From Anoplolepis gracilipes (lineage: Eukaryota > Arthropoda > Insecta > Hymenoptera > Formicidae), in assembly GCF_047496725.1 (NCBI RefSeq), contig NC_132972.1, forward strand, positions 17,960,001 through 18,024,000: 64,000 nt of DNA, given 5' to 3'. Positions 9,809 through 21,221 of this stretch are shown here, piece after piece. A program made the translations under genes and the position numbers. The number at the start of each line of letters is the position of its first letter. The first letter of the stretch is position 1. The notes under the pieces are model-generated. The model was not told the DNA's origin. It worked only from the letters and a program-made list of their open reading frames with translations, and searched no databases.

Positions 9809-10394
9809 TATGATTACATACAATAATAAGAATTTTTATGGAACGGGAAATATAAACAATAAATTAAATATAAAGATGTAGTTAAGCTATCAACTTAATT
9901 ATTCTGGATCGTCTCTGAAGGGTGTTTTTATAATGATTTTGGCAGTCACCATGAGTCAACTTTACATAAAAAATCACTAACCTGGTAATATTGCATAAGA
10001 ATAAGCAGTGACCGTTGAAATCTGTGAAAATATTGAAGTTTTTCATGTAAAACGAAATAAAACACTCTGTATTAACACTATTCGATATATGTTGGGAAGT
10101 CACTCACTCTCATACGATATTCTGTGACGGTTGAAAATAATTAATTGACTCAAATCCGTGTACTGCGGAGGACGTTCGTATAATGTCAAAAAACGGTGCG
10201 AGTTTCGTGTTTATATAATGTTATTCCCACCACTATATTTTTGGAAGAGTGTTGACAATATCTTGATAGACACTCGGTAGATTTTCTGTGTCCGTTTGTA
10301 AATTTAGCCCATTCATTTGTCTTTTTATAAATAGCATCTCAGAGATAAGCCTCTTAGTATAAAATAAAGCCTCATCTAGTACCCTAACGTTTTC

Positions 10395-12087
10395 CTAGTC
10401 AAAATCATGTTTAAAATCTCTTTTGTGATTAGTGATTACCGAGTTCGTATTCGTATTAAGATGTATATGTCTTTTATGTTCATTAATTCTGGTTTTTAAC
10501 TTCCGGGATGTTTGGCCAACATATGAGGCATCACAATGGCTACAGTTAATTTTATATATGACATTGGTTTTTAAATCTGTTGGTATGATGTCTTTGTGAG
10601 CTCTAATTAATTTATTCATTTTATTAAGACTGAACTGTGCGAGTTTCAAACTAGAATTTTTTGTTAAACAATTGAATTTCTTCGTTAAACCTTGTATATA
10701 AGAGAGCGTGAAATAAACTGGTTTCACTTCACTTGGGGTGTCACTTGTGAGAATTTTTTTGTTAATGATAGTTTTTAACCGTAGCCCAATGACATCAAAT
10801 ATCAGTTTTAAGAGGTAATTATTATCTAAAAGAATTCTGATGATCTTGTCTAAATTTTTTCTGTGATATCTGGGGTTTGAGAGGAAAATTACCTTGTCAA
10901 CTAATCCGATGATTGTGCCCCTCTTTTGGTGGAGTGGGTGGTGCGAGAAGTAATTTAGGTACCTCCCTGAAAACGTGGGTTTGTGATACCAGTCGAATGT
11001 TAAAATATTATTTTCTGTCATGAATGTGATGTCAAGGAAATTAATTTTATGATCTTTCTCTACCTCAATGAACTGTAATCTATCATGTTGTGAATTGAAC
11101 CTATTAAGTGTTTCGTCAATAGCGTCGGAGGGAACAGCCATAATTATGTCATCTACAAATCTGAAGTAAAATGGAGGAATAAATTGTAATGTGTTCAATG
11201 CTTTACTCTGTAAGTCCTGTAAAACTATCCGCTATGATAGGAGATAATGGTGAGCCCATGGGAGTCCCAAATGTTTGTCTGTATATAACGTTATTAAATG
11301 TAAAATACGTGCAGTTTAAAATCATCTTAATACCATTCAAAAACTCTGCCTTGGACAATTCACAGTTATTGCTTAAATATTCCCATCTATGAGAAATGCT
11401 GTCAAGCACTAAATTTGTAGGTATGTTTGTAAAAAGTGAGATCACGTCTAAAGAAACAAATTTCAAATCTTCATCTAAGTGGGTGTTATTCAACTTATTG
11501 ACAATATTATAACTATTCTTCACATAGCTAGGAGGCGTCAGAAAATTCTTGATCATGAGCCTGTGTAAATAAATGCCTAAGGAGTGTAGTGGGCTATTTA
11601 TGGAAGAAACTATTAATCTATAAGGTGTATTCGGTTTATGTATTTTTGGCAAACCATATGCACGTGGTAATGTGCCATCTGTAAATAGTAAGGATTTATA
11701 CATGGCAGTGGAAATGTGTCCCTTGTTCTTCCATCTGACTAATAGGTCCCTAAGATCTGAAATTAATCTCTTTATCGGATCTTTTTTGACTCTTATGTAT
11801 GTCGTTTCATCTCCAAGTAAATTCTCTATTTTAGTAATATACTCATTTTTATCGAGGGCTATTGTTACATTTCCCTTATCCGCTCTAGTGAGAATTACAT
11901 TTTTGTTGTTATTTAGAAATTGTTTTGTGGAGGAATATAAACTAATTAACCAATCGTCTGACCTATTTTTTGGATAAACATAAGAAGGGATGGTTTTAAT
12001 GATATATCTGGAAAAACCTCTCATGTGTATTCTCTCTTCTACAGGAAGTTTATTAATGCTATTCTCAATATTTTTTACACAACCCAC
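10395..12087 (-). pseudogene. Penelope-like element RT plus GIY-YIG endonuclease (left copy)
   Basis: Two frames, 12087-11203 and 11198-10395, make a PLE polyprotein broken by a 1-base frameshift near 11200. The DKG motif (RADKGNVTIALDK), RT motifs (GLPKIHKPNTPYRLIVSS, SLDVISLFTNIP, FGTPMGSPLSPIIAD) and FVDDI catalytic box are present. The C-terminal GIY-YIG part is recognised from HCDASYVGQTSRKL and TRINEHKRH. The N-terminus is missing: coding begins at the inverted 68-bp segment. PLEs copy their RNA at a nick made by the GIY-YIG nuclease. The copy is identical to the right arm including the frameshift. Confidence 0.92.
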
Positions 12088-12214
12088 GTTTTCAGGGAGG
12101 TACTTAAATTACTTCTCGCACCACCCACTCCACCAAAAGAGGGGCACAATGATTGTGCCCCTCTTTTGGTGGAGTGGGTGGTGCGAGAAGTAATTTAAGT
12201 ACCTCCCTGAAAAC

Positions 12215-13907
12215 GTGGGTTGTGTAAAAAATATTGAGAATAGCATTAATAAACTTCCTGTAGAAGAGAGAATACACATGAGAGGTTTTTCCAGATATAT
12301 CATTAAAACCATCCCTTCTTATGTTTATCCAAAAAATAGGTCAGACGATTGGTTAATTAGTTTATATTCCTCCACAAAACAATTTCTAAATAACAACAAA
12401 AATGTAATTCTCACTAGAGCGGATAAGGGAAATGTAACAATAGCCCTCGATAAAAATGAGTATATTACTAAAATAGAGAATTTACTTGGAGATGAAACGA
12501 CATACATAAGAGTCAAAAAAGATCCGATAAAGAGATTAATTTCAGATCTTAGGGACCTATTAGTCAGATGGAAGAACAAGGGACACATTTCCACTGCCAT
12601 GTATAAATCCTTACTATTTACAGATGGCACATTACCACGTGCATATGGTTTGCCAAAAATACATAAACCGAATACACCTTATAGATTAATAGTTTCTTCC
12701 ATAAATAGCCCACTACACTCCTTAGGCATTTATTTACACAGGCTCATGATCAAGAATTTTCTGACGCCTCCTAGCTATGTGAAGAATAGTTATAATATTG
12801 TCAATAAGTTGAATAACACCCACTTAGATGAAGATTTGAAATTTGTTTCTTTAGACGTGATCTCACTTTTTACAAACATACCTACAAATTTAGTGCTTGA
12901 CAGCATTTCTCATAGATGGGAATATTTAAGCAATAACTGTGAATTGTCCAAGGCAGAGTTTTTGAATGGTATTAAGATGATTTTAAACTGCACGTATTTT
13001 ACATTTAATAACGTTATATACAGACAAACATTTGGGACTCCCATGGGCTCACCATTATCTCCTATCATAGCGGATAGTTTTACAGGACTTACAGAGTAAA
13101 GCATTGAACACATTACAATTTATTCCTCCATTTTACTTCAGATTTGTAGATGACATAATTATGGCTGTTCCCTCCGACGCTATTGACGAAACACTTAATA
13201 GGTTCAATTCACAACATGATAGATTACAGTTCATTGAGGTAGAGAAAGATCATAAAATTAATTTCCTTGACATCACATTCATGACAGAAAATAATATTTT
13301 AACATTCGACTGGTATCACAAACCCACGTTTTCAGGGAGGTACCTAAATTACTTCTCGCACCACCCACTCCACCAAAAGAGGGGCACAATCATCGGATTA
13401 GTTGACAAGGTAATTTTCCTCTCAAACCCCAGATATCACAGAAAAAATTTAGACAAGATCATCAGAATTCTTTTAGATAATAATTACCTCTTAAAACTGA
13501 TATTTGATGTCATTGGGCTACGGTTAAAAACTATCATTAACAAAAAAATTCTCACAAGTGACACCCCAAGTGAAGTGAAACCAGTTTATTTCACGCTCTC
13601 TTATATACAAGGTTTAACGAAGAAATTCAATTGTTTAACAAAAAATTCTAGTTTGAAACTCGCACAGTTCAGTCTTAATAAAATGAATAAATTAATTAGA
13701 GCTCACAAAGACATCATACCAACAGATTTAAAAACCAATGTCATATATAAAATTAACTGTAGCCATTGTGATGCCTCATATGTTGGCCAAACATCCCGGA
13801 AGTTAAAAACCAGAATTAATGAACATAAAAGACATATACATCTTAATACGAATACGAACTCGGTAATCACTAATCACAAAAGAGATTTTAAACATGATTT
13901 TGACTAG
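12215..13907 (+). pseudogene. Penelope-like element RT plus GIY-YIG endonuclease (right copy)
   Basis: Mirror image of the left copy: frames 12215-13099 and 13104-13907, with the same 1-base frameshift between IIAD and the LQ-SKALNTL stretch. Catalytic FVDDI is at about 13143 and the GIY-YIG signature at about 13755-13830. The listed start (GTG, 12215) lies in the inverted segment and is not a real start; no N-terminal 100-200 residues of a usual PLE protein are present. The shared frameshift shows that both arms were copied from one already inactive template. The 3' region 13908-14776 has remnants of coding and then the hammerhead-like tail. Confidence 0.92.
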
Positions 13908-14492
13908 GAAAACGTTAGGGTACTAGATGAGGCTTTATTTTTACTAAGAGGCTTATCTCTGAGATGCTATTTATAAAAAGACAAATGAATGGGCTAAATT
14001 TACAAACGGACACAGAAAATCTACCGAGTGTCTATCAAGATATTGTCAACACTCTTCCAAAAATATAGTGGTGGGAATAACATTATATAAACACGAAACT
14101 CGCACCGTTTTTTGACATTATACGAACGTCCTCCGCAGTACACGGATTTGAGTCAATTAATTATTTTCAACCGTCACAGAATATCGTATGAGAGTGAGTG
14201 ACTTCCCAACATATATCGAATAGTGTTAATACAGAGTGTTTTATTTCGTTTTACATGAAAAACTTCAATATTTTCACAGATTTCAACGGTCACTGCTTAT
14301 TCTTATGCAATATTACCAGGTTAGTGATTTTTTATGTAAAGTTGACTCATGGTGACTGCCAAAATCATTATAAAAACACCCTTCAGAGACGATCCAGAAT
14401 AATTAAGTTGATAGCTTAACTACATCTTTATATTTAATTTATTGTTTATATTTCCCGTTCCATAAAAATTCTTATTATTGTATGTAATCATA

Positions 14493-14531
14493 GCGCTAAA
14501 CAGGACTCAAAATTGAGCTCGAAACGTCCGC
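14493..14531 (+). ncRNA. Hammerhead-like motif, right palindrome arm
   Basis: GCGCTAAACAGGACTC, loop AAAATT, GAGCTCGAAACG. Stem II and the GAAAC half of the core are intact; the CTGANGA half is CTAAACA. It sits about 590 bases downstream of the PLE stop, the same place as in the other copies in this window. Confidence 0.5.
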
Positions 14532-14844
14532 ATTTTAAGTAATTAATTCTATTCTTTTATAATGTCTCCGATTTTGTAAATTTGCGGGTTGCGATTTTTC
14601 CAAAAAATTTTTTGTAAATGATTTATTACTTGAACATGTTACGATTTATGTAAGATTAGTTGATAAATAATACATTATACTCAAACTTTGTTATTTATTT
14701 TATGATAGATTGAGTGTATTTACCTTAGTCAGGACACATTTTTGCTCTCTATCGCCGTTTACATTTTATACTTTAGTTTATATTTAAGAGAACACTGAAT
14801 TTATTTATTTATTTATAATATTTAATATATATAAAAAATAAGAT

Positions 14845-14905
14845 ATAATAATAATAATAATAATAATAATATAATAATATAATAATATAATAATATATAA
14901 AAAAT
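14845..14905. repeat. AAT/TTA microsatellite
   Basis: Uninterrupted and near-uninterrupted ATA repeats immediately outside the palindrome. The rest of 14777-15100 is ordinary AT-rich then C/T-rich sequence with no gene. Confidence 0.9.
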
Positions 14906-15099
14906 TTAATCTGCGTTCTCGCGTACGCTTTAGCCTCCGTCTTATCGCGCTCCCGCTATCCTTTCCCCTCATCCTCCTTCTTTTTCTCTCACAGTATCTT
15001 TCTATTGTAATCTTCTCCTTTTCCCACCACATCATGCTCTCATTGTCCTACGCTATGTACAATGTGCATAGCGCTCTCCTTTATCCTATCCTATACCAC

Positions 15100-15690
15100 G
15101 CGTCTTCGTCTACCGCGTTGCGAACGCCTATCGCGCCATCTCTCTCTACCGCGTTGCGAACGCCTATCGCGCTGTCTCTCTCTCTCTATCCATCATCCTA
15201 CTCGCGGACCCATCGGTTACGTCGTGGACCTCTCTTCCCGCTCCGCAAACCCCTCATCTACGGCCGTGTCGCAGACCTCTCCCTCCTCTCCGCAAACCCC
15301 TCGCCTACTGACCGTGTCGCAGACCTCTCCCTCCTCTCCGCAAACCCCTCGCCTACTGACCGCGTCGCGGACCTCTCTCTCCTCTCCGCAAATCTCTCGT
15401 CTACAAACCGCGTCGTGGACCTACAGCTGTATCGCGAACCTCTTCCCCTCCCCGCGTACCCCTCGTCTACAAACCGCGTCGCGGACCTACAGCTGTATCG
15501 CGGACCTCTCCCCCTCCCCGTGTACCTCTCATCAACAAACCGCATCGCGGACCTACAGCTGTGTCGCGAACCTCTCCTCCTGCCCGCGTACCCCTCGTCT
15601 ACAAACCGCATCGCGGACCTACATCTGTGTCGCAGATCTTTCCCCCTCCCCGCGTACCCATCGTCTACAAACTGCGCCGCGGACCTGCGT
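15100..15690. repeat. GC-rich minisatellite with 48-bp and 66-bp units
   Basis: A 48-bp unit (GTGTCGCAGACCTCTCCCTC start) repeats about three times in 15267-15408. A related 66-bp unit starting CGCGTCGYGGACCTACA repeats at 15409, 15475, 15541, 15607 and 15673, exactly 66 bases apart. A shorter unit (ACCGCGTTGCGAACGCCTAT) is doubled at 15114-15172. All long units are multiples of three, which keeps frames open on both strands (237, 239 and 146 codons); I do not regard these as genes. Sequence to 16,050 has no gene. Confidence 0.9.
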
Positions 15691-16053
15691 GACGTCATCC
15701 CTCGCGCCCGCGGTTTCCCCCGCCCCCGCCTCGAGCACCTGGGTTAGAATCCCCTTTAACACACTACTTTCTTTGAAATAACATTTTTAGAAATAACCTC
15801 GCTTTACCTTAATCAAATTGTACATATGATAGTAACAAAACGAAAATTATAATCATTATCCCAGGAATATTTTCTTCAATTATTCATTTTATGAAAACTT
15901 CTTGAATAATTTTGATTTTGTAAAAAAATTTTAAATATAAATATACGTAAACATAAATATACGTTACATATTTGTACATTTAAATTTATTGTCGACTTCT
16001 TTCACCCACTCCTCTTTCCCGTTTTATAACATATAAGTAGTTCCGTTACTTTT

Positions 16054-16092
16054 ATTGTTGAAAGAGGTTGTTCCGCCACCTCTTTCAACAAT
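16054..16092. repeat. Short perfect hairpin
   Basis: ATTGTTGAAAGAGGTTG, five-base loop, then CCACCTCTTTCAACAAT with one wobble. Isolated; it could be the end of a small inverted element. Confidence 0.7.
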
Positions 16093-16403
16093 AGGCGCGC
16101 ATCGTAATATAAGCCACCGATAATACTATTTCTTTCGTTGCGTCATACCGTCGCGTTTAACAGAACCTGCACGTTCCTGTGTTATTATCCTTTTTTCATC
16201 TTCACAGACATGACGTTATACACGGTCGCCTACCATGTGACGTCATTTGTTTTGACGGGTCATACCTGCCCCACGTGCAGAACGCCAAGGCGCTTTTCCG
16301 TCCCACCACCGTCACCGTAACCGATATCACCCCAAGAGCCATACCTGGCCCCACTACGTAACATAAATGCCTTATCTAACCTTTACTCTAGTAAGTTTTT
16401 ATT

Positions 16404-16458
16404 TAGCCCAGCACACCAGGACCAGGATCAGCAATACGAAGGATCCAGGTTCAAGTCC
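16404..16458 (+). other. Possible tRNA-like (SINE head) sequence
   Basis: TAGCCCAGCACA resembles a pol III A box and GGTTCAAGTCC at 16448-16458 is close to a B box, 44 bases apart. No cloverleaf was found, so this might be the head of a tRNA-derived SINE running to about 16600. Weak. Confidence 0.25.
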
Positions 16459-16639
16459 CGAGAAAACCAGAAAATTTTTCCAAAAAATAAATTATTTTGA
16501 CCTGAACGCTAACCCTTTCCCCTCTAACCACCACTTTTTTTCTGTCAGTCCCGGTAGTGATGGGGGAAAACACCAGACACCCCCCCGCGGTGCCTGAGGG
16601 CGCGGTAGTGGGGGTTTATTTTGACGAGCCATACCTGCC

Positions 16640-18157
16640 CTATTACTAGTAATAAGCCTGTAAGGAACATTGATTTTATGGACTTTAGATAGTCCATATG
16701 CTCGTATTCACATCTGTCAAGGGCCACGGTTACATTACCTTTGTCAGCTCTAATGCAGTTTACAAGTCATTTCTGTTTACGGACGGTAATTTATTAAGAG
16801 GACTACCTAAAGTCCATAAAATCAATGTTCCTTACAGGCTTATTGTTTCCACCATAAACACTCCATTTCATTCCCTTGCATTATTCCTGCACAAGATCTT
16901 GAAGAAAAATCTTCCCACAGCACAGAGCCATATCAACTATAGCTTTGAACTTGTTAATAGTCTATCAAAGATAAAATTAAACGAAGATTTTCGACTTATT
17001 TCTTTAGATGTCGTGTCTTTTTTTACTAATGTTCCAATTAATTTAGCGATTGAAAGCGTCTCAAATAGATAGGCCTTCGTATAAGATAACTGCAATCTGC
17101 CGGAAGGTGATGTCCCAAATGGAATTAAATTGGTTCTAAATTCAACATTCTTCACTTTCAATAACATCATATACCGAAAATCTTTTGGTACCCCCATGGG
17201 TTCCCCATTGTCCCCTATCATAGCCGATATTGTTTTGCAGGATCTGGAAAATCATGCTCTGAATACTTTATCTTTCTATCCTTTTTATTTTAGATATGTG
17301 GATGACATTTTAATGGCAGTTCCTTTTGATTCTATAGATTTGACCCTCTCTTGTTTTAATTCATTTCATGAACGACTGCAGTTTACTTTAGAAATCGAAC
17401 GTGACTGTAAAATCAATTTTTTTGATGTAACGCTTATAGTAGAAAATAATTTTTTAACATTTGACTGGTACCATAAGTCGACTTTTTCAGGTAGATACTT
17501 GAATTTTTACTCGCAACATCCGCTTTGTCAAAAGAAGGGCACAATTATTGGTCTTATCAATAGAGCTTTTACTCCATCACATCCAAAATTCCATGCAAAA
17601 ATATTGACATCATTATCAGAATACTCCTAGACAATAACTACTCGCTCAAATTGACTTTTGACGTCATCCATCAACGAATTTAATACTTAATCAACAAACC
17701 TGATTCTGTTACTAATACTACACATAAGAGTTCTCCTTCTTACTTTACCGTTCCGTATTTAGCAAAGATTACGGAACAATTTAAAAACATTTTCAAAAAT
17801 ACGGATGTCAAACTATCATTCTGTAGCATGAATAAATTAGATAAATTTATCAAGGTGCAAAAAAGTATTATTCCGAACAATTGTAAAACTAACGTGGTCT
17901 ATAAAATTAATTGTTCTGATTGTGATGTCTCGTATATTGGACAAACATCAAGAATGTTAAAAATTAGAATAGCCGAACATAAATCGCAGATCAACAGAAA
18001 TGTCTCCAACTTTTCTATCATTACTAATCATAGACTATCATCTCAGAATCACGATTTTCGTTGGAACGAGGTTAATGTGTTAGAGGAGGTTCTATTTTAT
18101 AATAAGAGATTGGTATCTGAGATGCTTTTTATTAAGAAACATTTCTTATCAGAGTAA
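16640..18157 (+). pseudogene. Decayed Penelope-like element with inverted 5' fragment
   Basis: Plus-strand frames 16758-17072, 17130-17630 and 17828-18157 hold PLE motifs: FTDGNLL, GLPKVHKINVPYRLIVS, SLDVVSFFTNVP, FGTPMGSPLSPIIAD, YVDDILMAVP, WYHKSTFSGRYLN, and GIY-YIG (CDVSYIGQTSRML, RIAEHKSQI). Stops and indels occur near 17070-17130 and 17630-17820. At the 5' end, 16757-16640 on the minus strand is also PLE: RADKGNVTVALDR runs directly into the GLPKVHK region with the part between deleted. So two pieces meet head-to-head near 16757, and 16649-16705 is an inverted copy of 16798-16850. The C-terminus ends HFLSE at 18157. Confidence 0.88.
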
Positions 18158-18655
18158 TGTAAAAACTAAAAAATGTGATTTTCGAAAAAAAAATTGCAAA
18201 AAATGGTCTTAAAAAATCAAAGTTATTTGAATCCCCTCTTCGCTTATGGCTCAAAAATTTTGTATTTAAGTCTAAAATGTCATCAATTTAAAAAAAAAAA
18301 TCAAAGGGGTCTCATTAAGGAAAAAAAATAATTTCGATTAAAATTGACTAAAACGATGTCAAATTATTTTTAAAAATTTTTTCAATATTTTTTTCGAAAA
18401 CTAAATTCAAAATCAAAAAAATGACCACCTAATAAATGCCAATACCTTTATTCTGCTTAAAGTAATAACTATTTGAATTTTTTTTTATTAATTTCTTTTC
18501 TTAATTTATAACTCGAGTATGGATGGAGATAAAAATCTAAAAAAAATCGTGGAAACTACTTTCAATAAGTGTAAAAACATAAAAAAATGAAGCAAATAAA
18601 AAATGTTCGCGGAAAAAAGTGGTCGATTTTGTATAGAATGCCCCATACACTACCT
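18142..18655 (+). repeat. Dispersed 514-bp repeat, copy 1
   Basis: Matches 34220-34733 in opposite orientation (positions sum to 52875 at both ends), with many scattered differences. It runs from CTTATCAGAGTAATGTAAAA to TGCCCCATA. It has no ORF and is A-rich on this strand with several A8-A11 runs. I do not recognise the family. It begins inside the last codons of the PLE above. The rest to 19,130 has two 40-50-bp direct copies of TTACCGATTCTTACCG-type sequence (about 18960 and 19045). Confidence 0.85.
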
Positions 18656-19130
18656 CTAAGAATTTTGACAGTAACAGTTTGACAATTAAAACAGCGCTAT
18701 CGCTTTCCATCTAATTTACTAATTTGCGGCCAAACATAATAACTTTTTAAGTAGATACTTATTTAATTGTACAGTTTGGTGACTCGACGTAATGGTAATT
18801 TTAAAATTAATTAACCATATCATTATAGGATTCAACCGGCATTGCAGTCTAGTCACGAATCTACTAAAAATACCTTTATTAATTCCTCGTGGTGCACAAA
18901 CCATGGAGGACTATACCTTTCGGCAACAATAATTATTAGCGTTTCTGTTTTACCGTTTTTTACCGATTCTTACCGATTTTTATAATTTACACAATTTTCT
19001 GCGTTCTGTAATGATCAGTTCCGTTATTTGGAATTACCGATTCTTACCGTTTTTTTATAATTAACATAGTGTTCTGCGTTTTATTTCGATTTTATTTGTA
19101 GTATTATATCATGACTTTCACTATATTATT

Positions 19131-19167
19131 GCGCTGAAGAAGGCTCAAATTAGAGCTCAAAACGTTC
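19131..19167 (+). ncRNA. Hammerhead-like motif
   Basis: GCGCTGAAGA, stem II GGCTC/GAGCT with loop AAATTA, then CAAAACG. CTGAAGA matches the CUGANGA core, but the second half is CAAA instead of GAAA, so it is probably inactive. Position fits the 3' tail of the PLE at 16640-18157 split by the 514-bp repeat. Confidence 0.5.
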
Positions 19168-19336
19168 ACTTTTCTTGTTAACTTTAAAATTTTAATTTTT
19201 AATTTTATTTGCTGTTCTGTAATAATTTATTTATATGTAGCATTATGTTTATTGGATTATATTAATTTAATATTATCTTACTTCTTTTTATTATGTCTTT
19301 CGACCTTACTCTCTACAGCACTTAATGTTTAATTTA

Positions 19337-19440
19337 TTACCAAGAAATAGATTCTCATTTTTGAGAATCCTATAACCTCTCTTTACCCTCCTAAAAAGGG
19401 GTTATAGAATTCTCAAAAATGAGAATCTATTTCTTGGTAA
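19337..19440. repeat. 104-bp hairpin with 43-bp arms
   Basis: TTACCAAGAAATAGATTCTC at 19337 is matched by its complement ending at 19440; arms are nearly perfect and the loop is about 18 bases. Each arm contains its own palindrome ATTCTCATTTTTGAGAAT. It could be a tiny MITE or a hairpin-RNA precursor. Confidence 0.85.
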
Positions 19441-19753
19441 AATACACCAAATAAAAATGTGCCCTGTGCACGTTTCAATTTTGGCGGAAAGAATTAATTT
19501 CTAAGAAATTTACGCATTAACATCCGCGTATGGCTCTTATTTGCCAAGTTGATAGTTGCTTGTTTAAAAAATTATACTTATAATACTTACATTTTATAAA
19601 ATAATATTGTTTTTGCTAATTGCTGCCTTGTACTTATACGTTTTCCAAAATAATTTTCAATCTTTGTTTATAAGATCGAATGCGGCATTTACCATAAGTT
19701 AATATTAATGATGGAAAAAACATGAATATATCTCGATTGAAGATTATCGGAAA

Positions 19754-21221
19754 TTGTTGTTCAGCAAAGGAAATTTACCTAGAGCATATGGATTGCTAAA
19801 AATCCATAAAGATAACATCCCGTTCAGACTAATCGTTTTGTCTATCAATAGTCCATTATATTCCTTAGCGAAGTGGTTACACAAAATCATGTACGACAGC
19901 TTTCCGAAAGCGAAAAGTCACGTCACTAATAGTTTTGATCTAGTAAACAATCTTTCAGACATCTACATTGATAATGAATTTGAATTGTTCTCACTGGACG
20001 TGATTTCTCTTTTTACCAACATTCCTATTAACCTAGCAATGGAGAGTATTTCTAAGAGATGGCATTTAATTATACGGAATTGTGACATTCCGAAGTCCGA
20101 ATTTTTGTCGGGAATTAACTTAGTCTTAAATTCGACTTTTTTTGTTTTTAACAGTAAATACTACCGACAAACATTTGGCACTCCAATGGGCTTCCCGATC
20201 TCTCCAATTATTGCAGACATTTTTCTTTAAAATTTGGAAGAACAAGCGATAACATTATTGAATTTTACACCACCCATATATGTTAGATATGTTGACGACA
20301 TATTAATATCGGTACCTCCCAATTTTATTGACAAGACAGTGACCATTTTTAATTCCTTTCATAACAGAATACAATTTACAGTTGAAAGTAGTGACCACAA
20401 TAAATTAAACTTTTTAGACTTGACTCTTATTTTAAAAAACAACTACATAATATTTAACTGGTACCGTAAGAACACTTTTTCTGGCAGATACTTGAATTTT
20501 CATTCACAACATCCATTAATTCATAAACGCGGCACAATAATAGGCTTAATAGATAGAGTGTTTCTATTATCAAACCCGACATTCCATGAAAAGAATCTTA
20601 AGCTAATAACAAAGATTTTGACTGAAAACTCTTACCCTATTGACTTGATATTTAAAACAATGAACGAACGCATAAAGTACTTAATTAATAAAACAGCAAA
20701 TCTTACAGACACTCCTACCTCAAAAAGTACCTCATTTTTTACCATTCCGTATTTACCATCGATCACAGAACAAATGAAAAATGTTATAAAAGACGCGGAT
20801 ATTAAACTAGCCTATTATAGTATGAATAAAAACAATAAATTCATCGAAACTCATAAAGATCAGATCCCTATCCCCAAAAAAACAAATGTAGTATATAAAA
20901 TCAATTGCTCTGATTGCAATGCCTCATATGTTGGTCAGACGGGTAGAAAACTCATAACTAGGATTAATGAACACAAACCAACATTAAGAAAATAAAAACT
21001 ACCCATTCTGTCATTACTGACCATCGACTGACACATAATCATGAGTTTGACTGGGACAAAATACAAATTCTTGACGGTGAGCCTTTTTATGCTAAGACTG
21101 ATATCGAAGATGTTACACATAAAACGACAAAAAATAGCATTAATCTACAAACAGACAGAATGTTTGCCAGCTATTTACGAAAACATTATAAACAAACTAC
21201 CGAAGATATAATGCCACAGTA
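19754..21221 (+). pseudogene. 5'-truncated Penelope-like element
   Basis: Frames 19754-20230 and 20234-20995 hold FSKGNLPRAYGLLKIHKD, SLDVISLFTNIPINLA, FGTPMGFPISPIIAD, YVDDILISVPP, WYRKNTFSGRYLNFHSQHP and GIY-YIG (CNASYVGQTGRKL, TRINEHK). Only one stop separates the two frames near 20230 (FL then TAA), and a frameshift near 20990 cuts the nuclease tail; recognisable C-terminal coding (LQTDRMFASYLRKHY) runs to about 21221. Upstream of 19740 there is no DKG region, so the copy is 5'-truncated. It is the least damaged of the single PLE copies. PLE tail sequence continues to the hammerhead at 21860. Confidence 0.9.

Larger units (their letters stand above)
9525..14776. repeat. 5.25-kb near-perfect palindrome of two head-to-head Penelope-like elements
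   Basis: The axis is the single unpaired base G at 12151. Position x pairs with 24302-x out to about 10,350, and with 24301-x beyond, because of one 1-bp indel in the run TTTTATACTA/TTTTTACTA. Only isolated substitutions were noticed, for example TCGTCG/TCGCCG near the outer end. Arms are 9525-12150 and 12152-14776. Flanks diverge abruptly outside. Each arm is a 5'-truncated PLE whose 5' end carries 68 bases of its own interior turned round (12083-12150 and 12152-12219 match 13322-13390). Confidence 0.97.

Noticed and set aside
11672..12630. ORFs antisense to the PLE RT (101 aa, 67 aa, duplicated in both arms)
   Set aside because: Shadows of the PLE coding strand mirrored by the palindrome.
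15034..15781. Two long overlapping plus-strand ORFs (237 and 239 aa) and a 146-aa minus ORF
   Set aside because: They arise from a minisatellite with 48- and 66-bp units, multiples of three, which keeps all frames open. No start context or domain.
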